Below, piece by piece: positions 1 to 6,063 of a stretch of DNA of 9,604 nt. A program made the position numbers and the translations under genes. This stretch comes from Clostridiales bacterium UBA4717 (GTDB lineage: Bacteria > Bacillota > Clostridia > Oscillospirales > CAG-272). The stretch is taken from NCBI GenBank assembly GCA_002404395.1, contig DHJP01000029.1:1-9604 (forward strand). The letters run 5' to 3'. The notes under the pieces are model-generated. The model ran no database searches and was not told the DNA's origin. It was given only the letters and a program-made list of their open reading frames with translations. Every line of letters starts with the position of its first letter. The first letter of the stretch is position 1.

Positions 1-28
1 GAAACTCGATGTATTGTTCCTTACTCAT
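1..28 (-). CDS. Start of an unidentified gene, cut by the window edge
   Basis: An ATG at 28 (minus strand) opens a frame reading MSKEQYIEF before the window ends. A GAGGAAAAAG stretch lies just upstream and can serve as a purine-rich ribosome binding site. The start lies 72 bases beyond the stop of the RelB-like antitoxin gene. That is far for a RelE-type toxin, which normally follows or overlaps its antitoxin within a few bases. Nine residues are too few to name a family, and I see no toxin signature in them. It is probably transcribed with the RelB-like gene, since no separate promoter is evident in the gap. Confidence 0.45.
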
Positions 29-100
29 GTTTCTTTTTCCTCGATATGGTCAGTTTGGGCCGTCAAGTTCTATCATCAATAACCGAATAGTTATTACATT

Positions 101-388
101 TTATACCTGTTTTCTCGCTTCGGCAATTTCAGCATTGATCTCATCCAATGACATATCGGCTATGTCATTTTCTTCAGCTATACGACCGGCAGACTTCATT
201 GCCCTAATAGCTTTGTTATCCGGCAGGTCATCAAGCTTCATAGAAAACGGAATCCCGTTTTCCTGAATCAGTCTTGAAATGCACATACGCATATATGTCT
301 GAAGATCAATACCGAGCCTTTCACAAATCTCCATTGCCTTGATTCGGGATACCTCTTCAGTGCGGAACTGAATTAAAGAGTTTGCCAT
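101..388 (-). CDS. RelB/DinJ-family type II antitoxin
   Basis: A 95-residue protein with the RelB/DinJ layout. An N-terminal ribbon-helix-helix DNA-binding segment (about residues 1-45, with the strand ANSLIQFR and helices around ICERLGIDLQTYMRM) is followed by QENGIPFSM, a characteristic stretch of clostridial RelB/DinJ proteins. The acidic C-terminal tail (about 55-95) would wrap the partner toxin. Members bind and neutralise RelE/YafQ-type ribosome-dependent mRNA nucleases and repress their own promoter as dimers. The start is supported by GAAAGGGG upstream and by a well-placed promoter. No toxin frame is visible in the following 100 bases, and the next gene begins 72 bases on with a sequence unlike RelE. 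It is therefore either an orphan antitoxin or one whose partner lies elsewhere. Confidence 0.85.
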   Translation of the reverse strand: MANSLIQFRTEEVSRIKAMEICERLGIDLQTYMRMCISRLIQENGIPFSMKLDDLPDNKAIRAMKSAGRIAEENDIADMSLDEINAEIAEARKQV

Positions 389-413
389 AGCAGATCGCCC
401 CTTTCTTTTTTAT

Positions 414-442
414 AGTATATGTCGTTTTGTCATCAAATGCAA
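414..442 (-). promoter_or_regulatory. Sigma-A-type promoter of the RelB-like antitoxin gene
   Basis: On the minus strand, TTGCAT (437-442) and TATACT (414-419) are separated by exactly 17 bases, about 25 bases upstream of the antitoxin start. A small dyad, CAAG-CA-CTTG (440-449), overlaps the -35 box, and a perfect TTTGCAAA (450-457) lies beside it. Their position suits an autoregulatory operator for a ribbon-helix-helix antitoxin. That role is inferred from location only. Confidence 0.65.
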
Positions 443-578
443 GCACTTGTTTGCAAAATTTGTAGCTCGGAAGCGTGAAATAATTGCAAACAATAGGCAA
501 GCTGAGAATTTTTATGCCTCAGTATCAGTGTGGACGGAATTATTGTCACACCCAGTCTCTGTATCAGCTCATGGCTTC

Positions 579-797
579 CTATTTCTGCATACGATTCATT
601 TTGGCATCTTTTTCATCATAATCGTTTTTTAAGACACCAAGCAATGAATCTGTCAAAAAAGATTCGTCTCTTTCATAAGGAACTAATCGAGCGATTTCCT
701 TTTCATTCTTAGTGATTATTATTTCATCGCCGGATTGCGCCATTTGCAGGTATCTCTCAAAATTTTTCTGAACTTCAATTGCCGTCGCAGTCGTCAT
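579..797 (-). CDS. Phd/YefM-family type II antitoxin, apparently without toxin
   Basis: A 72-residue protein of the Phd/YefM antitoxin family. The N-terminal part MTTATAIEVQKNFERYL, followed by SGDEIIITKNEKEIARLVP, is the typical Phd fold with its ITKxxxxIARLVP strand. The C-terminal part (about 45-72: FLTDSLLGVLKNDYDEK) is the flexible toxin-binding tail seen in clostridial members that pair with PIN- or Fic/Doc-type toxins. The start at 797 is chosen over an in-frame upstream ATG at 902 because GGGAGG lies 8 bases before it and a promoter lies between the two starts. The gene ends in TAG at 579-581. The frame then continues E-A-M-S to a TGA at 564-566, so the TAG may be a point mutation of a tyrosine codon that shortens the tail by five residues. 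No toxin follows. Confidence 0.82.
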   Translation of the reverse strand: MTTATAIEVQKNFERYLQMAQSGDEIIITKNEKEIARLVPYERDESFLTDSLLGVLKNDYDEKDAKMNRMQK

Positions 798-818
798 AGT
801 ATCGCCTCCCTGTATTTT

Positions 819-847
819 ATTATATATCGCCAGCCTATAAAACACAA
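819..847 (-). promoter_or_regulatory. Sigma-A-type promoter of the Phd/YefM-like antitoxin gene
   Basis: TTGTGT (842-847) and a perfect TATAAT (819-824) on the minus strand are spaced by 17 bases, followed by GGGAGG and the ATG at 797. The promoter sits directly downstream of the primase operon terminator, so the antitoxin is a separate transcription unit. Confidence 0.72.
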
Positions 848-871
848 TTCTCCTCAGCCAAAAGTGAGAAG

Positions 872-897
872 AGCGACGAAGATGTGTCTTCGCCGCT
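872..897 (-). terminator. Terminator-like hairpin ending the primase operon
   Basis: The inverted repeat AGCGACGAAGA (872-882) / TCTTCGCCGCT (887-897) has a four-base loop. In minus-strand RNA all 11 positions pair, one as G-U. It lies five bases past the primase stop and is followed by a pyrimidine-rich tail (CTTCTCACTTTT) rather than a clean T run, so termination may be incomplete. Confidence 0.68.
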
Positions 898-902
898 CCC
901 AT

Positions 903-1967
903 TTATTTTGATTGCTTTTTCCGGAAAAGATACTCCCAGATATAATCGTCAAGCCCTTTGTAAGCCGGATCCCACAGATAGGTACCATACCGGAACCCCA
1001 TATCGGCGAGCAGCTGCAGAAGATTATTATACCCATTCTGCACATGATGGTTGATTGCGAAATCCATATCAAAAGCCGTTTTGATTTCGACCAATCCCTC
1101 GCTGCGCAGTTCTGTCAGAGTCAGTTCAAGCTGCGTCAGAGTATTCACACCCGGGACGGCCAGAACCGTTAGGCCGGTAAGAGCGTTTATTACATCCGCT
1201 TTCATTGGTCCTTCTGTCAGAACAAGCATCGGGCGTACAGGGCCGGACAAATGCGTCCATCCCTCAGCTTTGCAGCCGTCTTTTTTCTCGGTACTGGAGA
1301 CCCACCGGAATTTGCGCTTTTCCACATTATCCCGACGGATCTGCAACCCCTGAATTCTCCCGTAGCGGTCACGCACGGGAATCAGAATGCCGCGTTTCTC
1401 ATGGATAAAGGTCCATGCACCGCTGTCATCCCGATAAAATCCGGGCACACCGGCGAGATATAGGCCATCAGACTGCAATTGCTTTGCAATCTGCGTCATA
1501 CCGACGACCGGCGTTGTTTTATATCCGAGCCTTTCGATATCTGCATCCGTCAGGCCGCGTCCGAGTAGATTATCCCTGTGGTCAGAGGCCAGTGTGAGTT
1601 TGGAGAGCAATGCACTATAGGTTGCATGGCGTGCGTCGATATCCGTTAATGGGCATTCCGTATCCGCTTTCGGCAGAATCTTCTGCCGCGGGCGCGAAGC
1701 ATTCTCAGGTACTCCCATTCGTGCCAGAATCGCTTTGCGGACTTCGTCGCGCGGAATGCCGGTATATAACGCATACAAATCGAATATTCCGCCGGAAGCG
1801 CCGCAACGCGGGCAACGAAAGACTTCCTTTTTCAAGTTGATATTCAAATGCTTTTTCCGCGGGTTCTCGTCACAGCATGGACACTGTACATAGTACGAGC
1901 TTTGACCGGATGAGGGATACGGTATCCCAAGCAGTGAGATAATATCCCACATATGAATCTTTTCCAT
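903..1967 (-). CDS. DNA primase with CHC2 zinc finger and toprim-like (DUF3854-type) domain
   Basis: A 354-residue primase-like protein. The N-terminal CHC2-type zinc finger has C29-P-C-C32, H40 and C52-P-R-C55, followed by the GASGGIFDLYALYTG stretch typical of such fingers. The C-terminal half (about 245-345) resembles the toprim-like domain of element-encoded primases. It has an acidic motif TEGPMKAD (251-258, E252), an AFDMD motif (D300, D302) as the metal-binding DxD, and a late KGLDDYI motif. It would synthesise RNA primers for copying the mobile element. It is much shorter than chromosomal DnaG (about 600 residues) and lacks an obvious helicase-binding tail. The start at 1967 is supported by AAAGGAGG four bases upstream. 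It is the last gene of the operon, 55 bases beyond the annealing-protein gene, with a strong hairpin in that gap. Confidence 0.85.
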   Translation of the reverse strand: MEKIHMWDIISLLGIPYPSSGQSSYYVQCPCCDENPRKKHLNINLKKEVFRCPRCGASGGIFDLYALYTGIPRDEVRKAILARMGVPENASRPRQKILPKADTECPLTDIDARHATYSALLSKLTLASDHRDNLLGRGLTDADIERLGYKTTPVVGMTQIAKQLQSDGLYLAGVPGFYRDDSGAWTFIHEKRGILIPVRDRYGRIQGLQIRRDNVEKRKFRWVSSTEKKDGCKAEGWTHLSGPVRPMLVLTEGPMKADVINALTGLTVLAVPGVNTLTQLELTLTELRSEGLVEIKTAFDMDFAINHHVQNGYNNLLQLLADMGFRYGTYLWDPAYKGLDDYIWEYLFRKKQSK

Positions 1968-1981
1968 ACAACCTCCTTTCC

Positions 1982-2008
1982 GGGGACGGCAGGCTTTCTG
2001 CCGCCCCC
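1982..2008 (-). promoter_or_regulatory. GC-rich hairpin just upstream of the primase ribosome binding site
   Basis: GGGGACGGCAG (1982-1992) / CTGCCGCCCCC (1998-2008) with a five-base loop forms an 11-pair stem in minus-strand RNA, one pair being G-U. There is no T run; the stem ends two bases before AAAGGAGG. A processing or stability element, or control of ribosome access to the primase message, is more likely than termination. The role is inferred. Confidence 0.6.
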
Positions 2009-2022
2009 GAATTTATTATGCT

Positions 2023-2784
2023 TCACGCTGAAGCTTTCTGTTGTGCATATTCGCAGATCAGCTTTGCTGCATTGCGAATTTCCTCGCCGCCCGTAAATTT
2101 TGTAGCACACCACTGGATCGCTTTCGGATCCATCTGCAATACATCACCCAGCGTCTTTCCGCCGTACTTGGTTATCGGGCAAGGGACACGCATGGCCTGT
2201 TCTACCTTTTCTTCAAAGGTGAGTTCTCTTTGCGGCGGCGCCGTTGGCTCCACGGTGTATTCTTCCTCCGTTTCCCGCTCAGGCATAACGGTAGCGTTTT
2301 CATGCGGTGTGCCGCCGCCTGCCTGAGCGCCGTTGCCGTTCAGCTCATCCGTGGCAGTGTCTTCGAATTCATCACCTGCCATAGCAAACTGCAAACCGAA
2401 GCCGGCGTTACGCAGTGCAATACCGACGGCTGCCGTCTGTGCCCATTCACGGGGCGAAACGGAAGGTTTATCTGCCAGGTATCCGCGAGAGGCTGTTGCC
2501 TCGGCAAGATAGCATTCCGCACCGTCCTTGTAGCTTGGGTATACCTTAGCTGTTGCCACAAAGCATTCCTTTCCGGGTGATACCGTAATGGCAATACGCC
2601 CTTCGGGATACTTCATGCGAAACCACGCCATCTGGATCATAACCGGGAGGCGCTTGCGCACCTCACCGGTTTCCAGGTCGGTATAATCTACCGCAAACGG
2701 CGTCGGATCGAATCCGTCCACCTTGTTGATTCCTTCGATTTTGGCAAGCATAGCCGCCTTATCATTCGAGTTGTTCTGACTCAT
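2023..2784 (-). CDS. Probable single-strand DNA annealing protein (Rad52/Sak-like) with ExoX-C-like tail
   Basis: A 253-residue protein. Residues 20-135 resemble a recurring element/phage protein type with a WFRMKYPEG motif (54-62), a core that handles variable amino-acid chemistry, and AQTAAVGIALRNAGFG (115-130). The last recalls the AETxAIGRAL helix of Rad52/Sak-type annealing proteins. A low-complexity acidic linker (about 136-190) leads to a small C-terminal domain with KYGGKTLGDVL and DPKAIQW (206-225). This matches the GKxKGKTLxEVL...DPxYIxW pattern of the exonuclease X C-terminal (DUF3820-like) domain. Family membership is by recall of motifs, so moderately sure. The job fits the operon, since annealing proteins travel with a YqaJ nuclease, present here. 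AAGGAGG lies seven bases before the ATG and overlaps the stop of the preceding gene, suggesting coupled translation. Confidence 0.62.
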   Translation of the reverse strand: MSQNNSNDKAAMLAKIEGINKVDGFDPTPFAVDYTDLETGEVRKRLPVMIQMAWFRMKYPEGRIAITVSPGKECFVATAKVYPSYKDGAECYLAEATASRGYLADKPSVSPREWAQTAAVGIALRNAGFGLQFAMAGDEFEDTATDELNGNGAQAGGGTPHENATVMPERETEEEYTVEPTAPPQRELTFEEKVEQAMRVPCPITKYGGKTLGDVLQMDPKAIQWCATKFTGGEEIRNAAKLICEYAQQKASA

Positions 2785-2796
2785 TAGAAAGCCTCC

Positions 2797-3240
2797 TTAG
2801 AAATTGATATAGGTGTTGCGATACTGCATCCAGACGGGCAGGATCGTCTTAATGTAATTGTTGATGCAGGTTTTGTACTGTTCCTGCGTAGATGCGTTAA
2901 AGCTGGAGAAACGCTTGCGTCCGTCCTGTACGACCTGCGTAAAGGACTGCAGGGCGGTTTCCCGTTTTTTCTGGCCCTCAGCGTCCGTCTTGGGACCGAA
3001 CTTGCGCTCGTTCAGCGTAAAGCGCACATAGGCATCTACAAGCTGAAAATGGAATCCCATAGATTTGGTGTCCATCGTGACCGGCGCGGATTTGCACAGG
3101 CTCTCAAAAGTCTCCAGCACACAAATGCGGTAGTTCAGTTCCTGCATAATCAGCATCTGGTCAAGCGGTAAGCTGTTTGCCGCAATCTGCTCACGGATAT
3201 CATTCTGCCTTTTTCGGTACTGCTCCAAAATTGTTGCCAT
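2797..3240 (-). CDS. Unrecognised 147-residue helical protein
   Basis: I do not recognise this family. The protein is mostly polar and looks largely alpha-helical, with an N-terminal segment rich in K, R, Q and E (MATILEQYRKRQNDIREQI). The middle carries a short hydrophobic helix around LIMQELNYRICVLETF, and the C-terminal part ends in aromatic residues (VWMQYRNTYINF). There is no signal peptide, membrane segment, metal-binding cluster or nucleotide-binding motif. The start at 3240 is chosen over an in-frame upstream ATG because AAAGGAG lies a few bases before it; the longer version would overlap recD2 by more than 100 bases. It lies 13 bases after recD2 and 12 before the annealing-protein gene, so it is co-translated with recombination genes. 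An accessory factor for the helicase or annealing protein is conceivable but unsupported. Confidence 0.72.
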   Translation of the reverse strand: MATILEQYRKRQNDIREQIAANSLPLDQMLIMQELNYRICVLETFESLCKSAPVTMDTKSMGFHFQLVDAYVRFTLNERKFGPKTDAEGQKKRETALQSFTQVVQDGRKRFSSFNASTQEQYKTCINNYIKTILPVWMQYRNTYINF

Positions 3241-3253
3241 TTCGGTACTCCTT

Positions 3254-5434
3254 TCATTGCATAGCGGCCTGCAGGCGTTTTGCCAAACAGGTGCCGCGTT
3301 TTTCTGTGTCGGTTTTTTTGATTGCCATACACAAAGCACGGCGCTCGCCGACAATGATGACATTCTCCTTGCCGCGGGTAATGGCGGTATACACCAAAGG
3401 CCGTGTCAGCATGACATAGTGGGCGCATTGCAGGTTGATGATCACAGACCTGTACTCCGAGCCTTGCGACTTATGGATGGTAGAAGCATAACCCAGGTCT
3501 AGCATATCGAGCTGACTCGTGTCATACTCAGCCATTCGTCCGTCTCCGAAATCAATCGTGACGGTCGTTTCATCACCGGATTTGCAGATTTTTGTGATGT
3601 ACCCGATGTCCCCGTTGCTGATTTCATCGCAGTTTTTGATCTGCATCACCTTGTCACCGCAGCGAAACCTTCTGGTTCCGTGAACAACCTCAGTTTTGTC
3701 CGGTGCCGGAGGATTGATTTTCTCCCGCAGCAGCTCGTTGAGCGCATTGACACCGGTTTCGGTTTTCTGTCGATATGGTGAGAGCAGTGCAACATTGTCC
3801 ACACCGTACTTGGCGGTTTCCTGCAGGTACAGCTCTACGATTTTCTCGGCCGACTTGGGAATGCTCACCGAGTCATAAAACTGAAAGTCGTTGCCATACT
3901 CAAGGCTCATATTCCCGTGACGGATCAATTTTGCATTGGTCGCTATTCGGCTGCCTGCCGTTTGGCGGAAAATCTTATCCAGCTTCACGACAGGGATGGT
4001 GCCGCTTGCGATCATCTCGCTCAGCACCGCTCCTGGTCCGACAGACGGTAACTGGTCTGCGTCTCCGATAAGGATCAACTGACTGCCCGGTTTTACAGAG
4101 TCAAACAGGTCTCCGGCAAGGTAGATATCCAGCATAGACACCTCATCGACCAAAATCAGATCGGCGTCCAGCGTTTCCGGGTCGCCGTATTCTCCGTCTT
4201 CGCCGGCAATCAGACCTAAAGCCTTATGAACCGTAGAGGCCGGAAACCCGGTTGACTGCTCCATACGCCTTGCGGCACGCCCTGTCGGCGCACAGCACAC
4301 GATCTCCTTTGACGGATGATTGCGGCTGTAAATGCCAAGCAAAGCTTTTTGCAGCATCGTCTTGCCGGTACCGGGACCGCCGGTAATAATGCAAAGGCCG
4401 CTGGTGAGCGCCGTTTTGATTGCCTGACGCTGTTCGGGTGCCAGACGCACCTTCAAACGGCTTTCCTCACGGTCGAGTTCATGGTCCAAATCACCATAAG
4501 TGCAGGGATTTTGATGGCGGATCTGATACCGGATCAAGTTGGCAAGCTTTTCTTCGGCTTTTGCCGTCTTTTCCCGATAAACACAGCTTTCATAGGTCCG
4601 CATTCTGCCGTCAAGGATGAGGCGATTGGCACGGGCTGCGATCATTTGATCCGTAAGCTCCGGCGTCTCCAATGTCTTTTGGCAGGCTGCAATGAAGCCG
4701 TCCCGTTCCATACACAGATTTCCGTGGCCTTCCGCATCAGTCAGTGTGTAGAGGATACCCTCGTCCACTCGTTCAGGAGATAGGCGGTCGATGCCCATAC
4801 TCATGGCGATCTTATCTGCCGTCTTGAAGCCCACGCCGGCCATTTCGCAGAGCTTATACGGATGGTTCTTTACGATATCCATCGTTTGTTCTCCGTATTC
4901 TTTGTAGAGCTTTACGGCACGGTTCGGCGTGATCCCGTGCGGCGACAGAAAGGCTACCACATCACGAGCACCGCGGTTGGCAAGGTAGGAATCGCAGATT
5001 TTTTTGAGTTTATTCTGGCTGATACCGGAGATGGTCAAAAGCTTTTCCGGCTTCTTGTCCAGCACCTCCAGTGCCATATTCCCAAACGCATCATAGATAC
5101 GCTCCGCCATTTTCGGACCGATGCCTTTGATCTGCCCGGACGAGAGATAGGCAACGATGCCTTCCCGGGTCGGAATGATCTGTTCCTCGTACCCCTCGAC
5201 ATCATACTGAATGCCGTATTTGGGGTCCTTGCGCCAGTGTCCACGCATTTCATAGCGCATGTTACCCGCAGTAGGCAGGCAGTACCCGACGGCTTTGATT
5301 TGTGTAATGGTGTTGCCGCTGCTATCCTTCAATTTCTCACAGGGTCGGTAAAGCGCAATCATAAAGCTTGCCGCATCCGCCGCACCGGTTCCGGAAGGAT
5401 AGATCATTTTTTCAAATTGGCATAACAATGTCAT
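3254..5434 (-). CDS. recD2: RecD2-type SF1B DNA helicase
   Basis: A protein of about 726 residues with the full RecD2 layout, an ATP-driven 5'-3' helicase that unwinds duplex DNA without RecBC. The N-terminal part has three helix-hairpin-helix segments (IKGIGPKMAERI 102-113, ISGISQNKLKKI 135-146, MAGVGFKTADKIA 198-210). The motor core follows: Walker A GGPGTGKT (352-359), motif Ia CAPTGRAARRM (381-391), Walker B LILVDEVSM (426-434), motif III GDADQLPSVGPG (457-468), KIFRQ (487-491), an SH3-like insert (about 590-645), STIHKSQGSEY (651-661) and VYTAITRGKEN (681-691). All key residues are intact. The start is uncertain. ATG 5434 has GGAG only two bases upstream; a TTG at 5428 has ideal eight-base spacing; an ATG at 5527 overlaps the preceding stop but would translate a hairpin. 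Confidence 0.92.
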   Translation of the reverse strand: MTLLCQFEKMIYPSGTGAADAASFMIALYRPCEKLKDSSGNTITQIKAVGYCLPTAGNMRYEMRGHWRKDPKYGIQYDVEGYEEQIIPTREGIVAYLSSGQIKGIGPKMAERIYDAFGNMALEVLDKKPEKLLTISGISQNKLKKICDSYLANRGARDVVAFLSPHGITPNRAVKLYKEYGEQTMDIVKNHPYKLCEMAGVGFKTADKIAMSMGIDRLSPERVDEGILYTLTDAEGHGNLCMERDGFIAACQKTLETPELTDQMIAARANRLILDGRMRTYESCVYREKTAKAEEKLANLIRYQIRHQNPCTYGDLDHELDREESRLKVRLAPEQRQAIKTALTSGLCIITGGPGTGKTMLQKALLGIYSRNHPSKEIVCCAPTGRAARRMEQSTGFPASTVHKALGLIAGEDGEYGDPETLDADLILVDEVSMLDIYLAGDLFDSVKPGSQLILIGDADQLPSVGPGAVLSEMIASGTIPVVKLDKIFRQTAGSRIATNAKLIRHGNMSLEYGNDFQFYDSVSIPKSAEKIVELYLQETAKYGVDNVALLSPYRQKTETGVNALNELLREKINPPAPDKTEVVHGTRRFRCGDKVMQIKNCDEISNGDIGYITKICKSGDETTVTIDFGDGRMAEYDTSQLDMLDLGYASTIHKSQGSEYRSVIINLQCAHYVMLTRPLVYTAITRGKENVIIVGERRALCMAIKKTDTEKRGTCLAKRLQAAMQ

Positions 5435-5436
5435 TA

Positions 5437-5443
5437 CTCCTTT
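5437..5443 (-). promoter_or_regulatory. recD2 ribosome binding site with ambiguous start
   Basis: AAAGGAG on the minus strand ends two bases before ATG 5434 and eight before an in-frame TTG at 5426-5428. The spacing favours TTG as the physical start (protein two residues shorter), although ATG is the usual annotation choice. Confidence 0.55.
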
Positions 5444-5460
5444 CGCTTTGTTCCGGAAAA

Positions 5461-5510
5461 CAAAGAACTCCCGAAAACGCAGCGAAACACTGCTTCTCAG
5501 GAGTTCTTTG
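5461..5510 (-). terminator. Intra-operon terminator-like hairpin before recD2
   Basis: A perfect 11-base inverted repeat, CAAAGAACTCC (5461-5471) / GGAGTTCTTTG (5500-5510), encloses a smaller stem, GCAG (5479-5482) / CTGC (5490-5493). In the minus-strand transcript the stem is followed directly by TTTTCC, which makes it terminator-like. It lies between the DUF7768-type gene and recD2, inside the operon, so it would lower helicase expression unless transcription reads through. Confidence 0.6.
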
Positions 5511-5523
5511 TGATACGGCATAC

Positions 5524-6048
5524 TCATTTGAACAGTGCCGCATTTTCCAGATAGGATTCGGGCTCCGTAAAAGCCATCGGAAAGTTTTCACGATCCAGCT
5601 TTACGGATTTCTTATTCCCGTTGTTTTGTGTGACGAGTTTCTGCACCTCCAGATACAGGCCTTCGTCAAATACCGTAATCGGCATACGAAGCAAAGCCGC
5701 CTTGGCGATTTCGCCGCGCATACCGTTGCTGAGCTTATTTCCGCATACGAGCATAACATCGCTTTGCTCCAGGATCTCCAGACCGAACCGAAGCGCAATG
5801 GCTCTTTCGGCAGGAATTTCATCGCAAAGCAAAAGCGGCAGATACGCATGAGGCGCGGCGGCGTTCATGTTCATTTTCTTGTTTGCGTAGAACATATACG
5901 CTCTTGCCGTGCGCAGGTTCTTTTCGCGCTGCTCGCGGGTGTCCGCCCGGAAGGGGGAGCACACATAGGCTCTCTTGCGGCACCGATCAGCGGAAGCCAA
6001 CTGATACATCAGCTCCTGCTGCCAGTATTGGTGATAGATGTTGTCCAT
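5524..6048 (-). CDS. DUF4406/DUF7768-type nucleoside deoxyribosyltransferase-like protein
   Basis: A 174-residue cytosolic protein. The core (about 25-130) follows the nucleoside 2-deoxyribosyltransferase-like fold used by DUF4406/DUF7768 proteins of phages and mobile elements: YVCSPFRA (28-35), an Arg/Ala-rich helix with TARAYMFYA, APHAYLPLLL (65-74), LRFGLEILEQSDVMLVCG (86-103) and SNGMRGEIAKA (107-117). The last holds a glutamate in the place of the family's catalytic region. True members move the sugar of a nucleoside or nucleotide between bases; the substrate here is unknown and activity is not shown. About 40 residues after the core are unassigned. AAAGGAG lies eight bases before the ATG, and the gene starts 15 bases after the YqaJ gene. 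A role in nucleotide salvage or base modification during element replication is inferred from context. Confidence 0.75.
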   Translation of the reverse strand: MDNIYHQYWQQELMYQLASADRCRKRAYVCSPFRADTREQREKNLRTARAYMFYANKKMNMNAAAPHAYLPLLLCDEIPAERAIALRFGLEILEQSDVMLVCGNKLSNGMRGEIAKAALLRMPITVFDEGLYLEVQKLVTQNNGNKKSVKLDRENFPMAFTEPESYLENAALFK

Positions 6049-6063
6049 AGTAGGACTCCTTTC

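Noticed and set aside
78..95. Small inverted repeat AATAAC/GTTATT after the RelB-like gene
   Set aside because: Six AT-rich pairs with no T run are too weak to call a terminator; such repeats occur by chance in AT-rich gaps.
389..578. Possible toxin remnant between the two antitoxins
   Set aside because: One minus-strand frame is open across much of the gap (including LIQRLGVTIIPSTL), but it has no ribosome binding site or start and does not resemble PIN, Doc or RelE toxins.
798..902. Upstream start for the Phd/YefM-like antitoxin
   Set aside because: The extra 35 residues would cover the operon terminator and the antitoxin's own promoter and ribosome binding site; Phd proteins start at MTTATA-like sequences.
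3241..3363. Upstream start for the 147-residue unknown protein
   Set aside because: It would overlap the conserved end of recD2 by over 100 bases, while AAAGGAG sits just before the ATG at 3240.
5435..5527. 31-residue N-terminal extension of RecD2
   Set aside because: The extension would translate a perfect inverted repeat, and a ribosome binding site lies downstream of it. The ATGA overlap keeps it possible but less likely.
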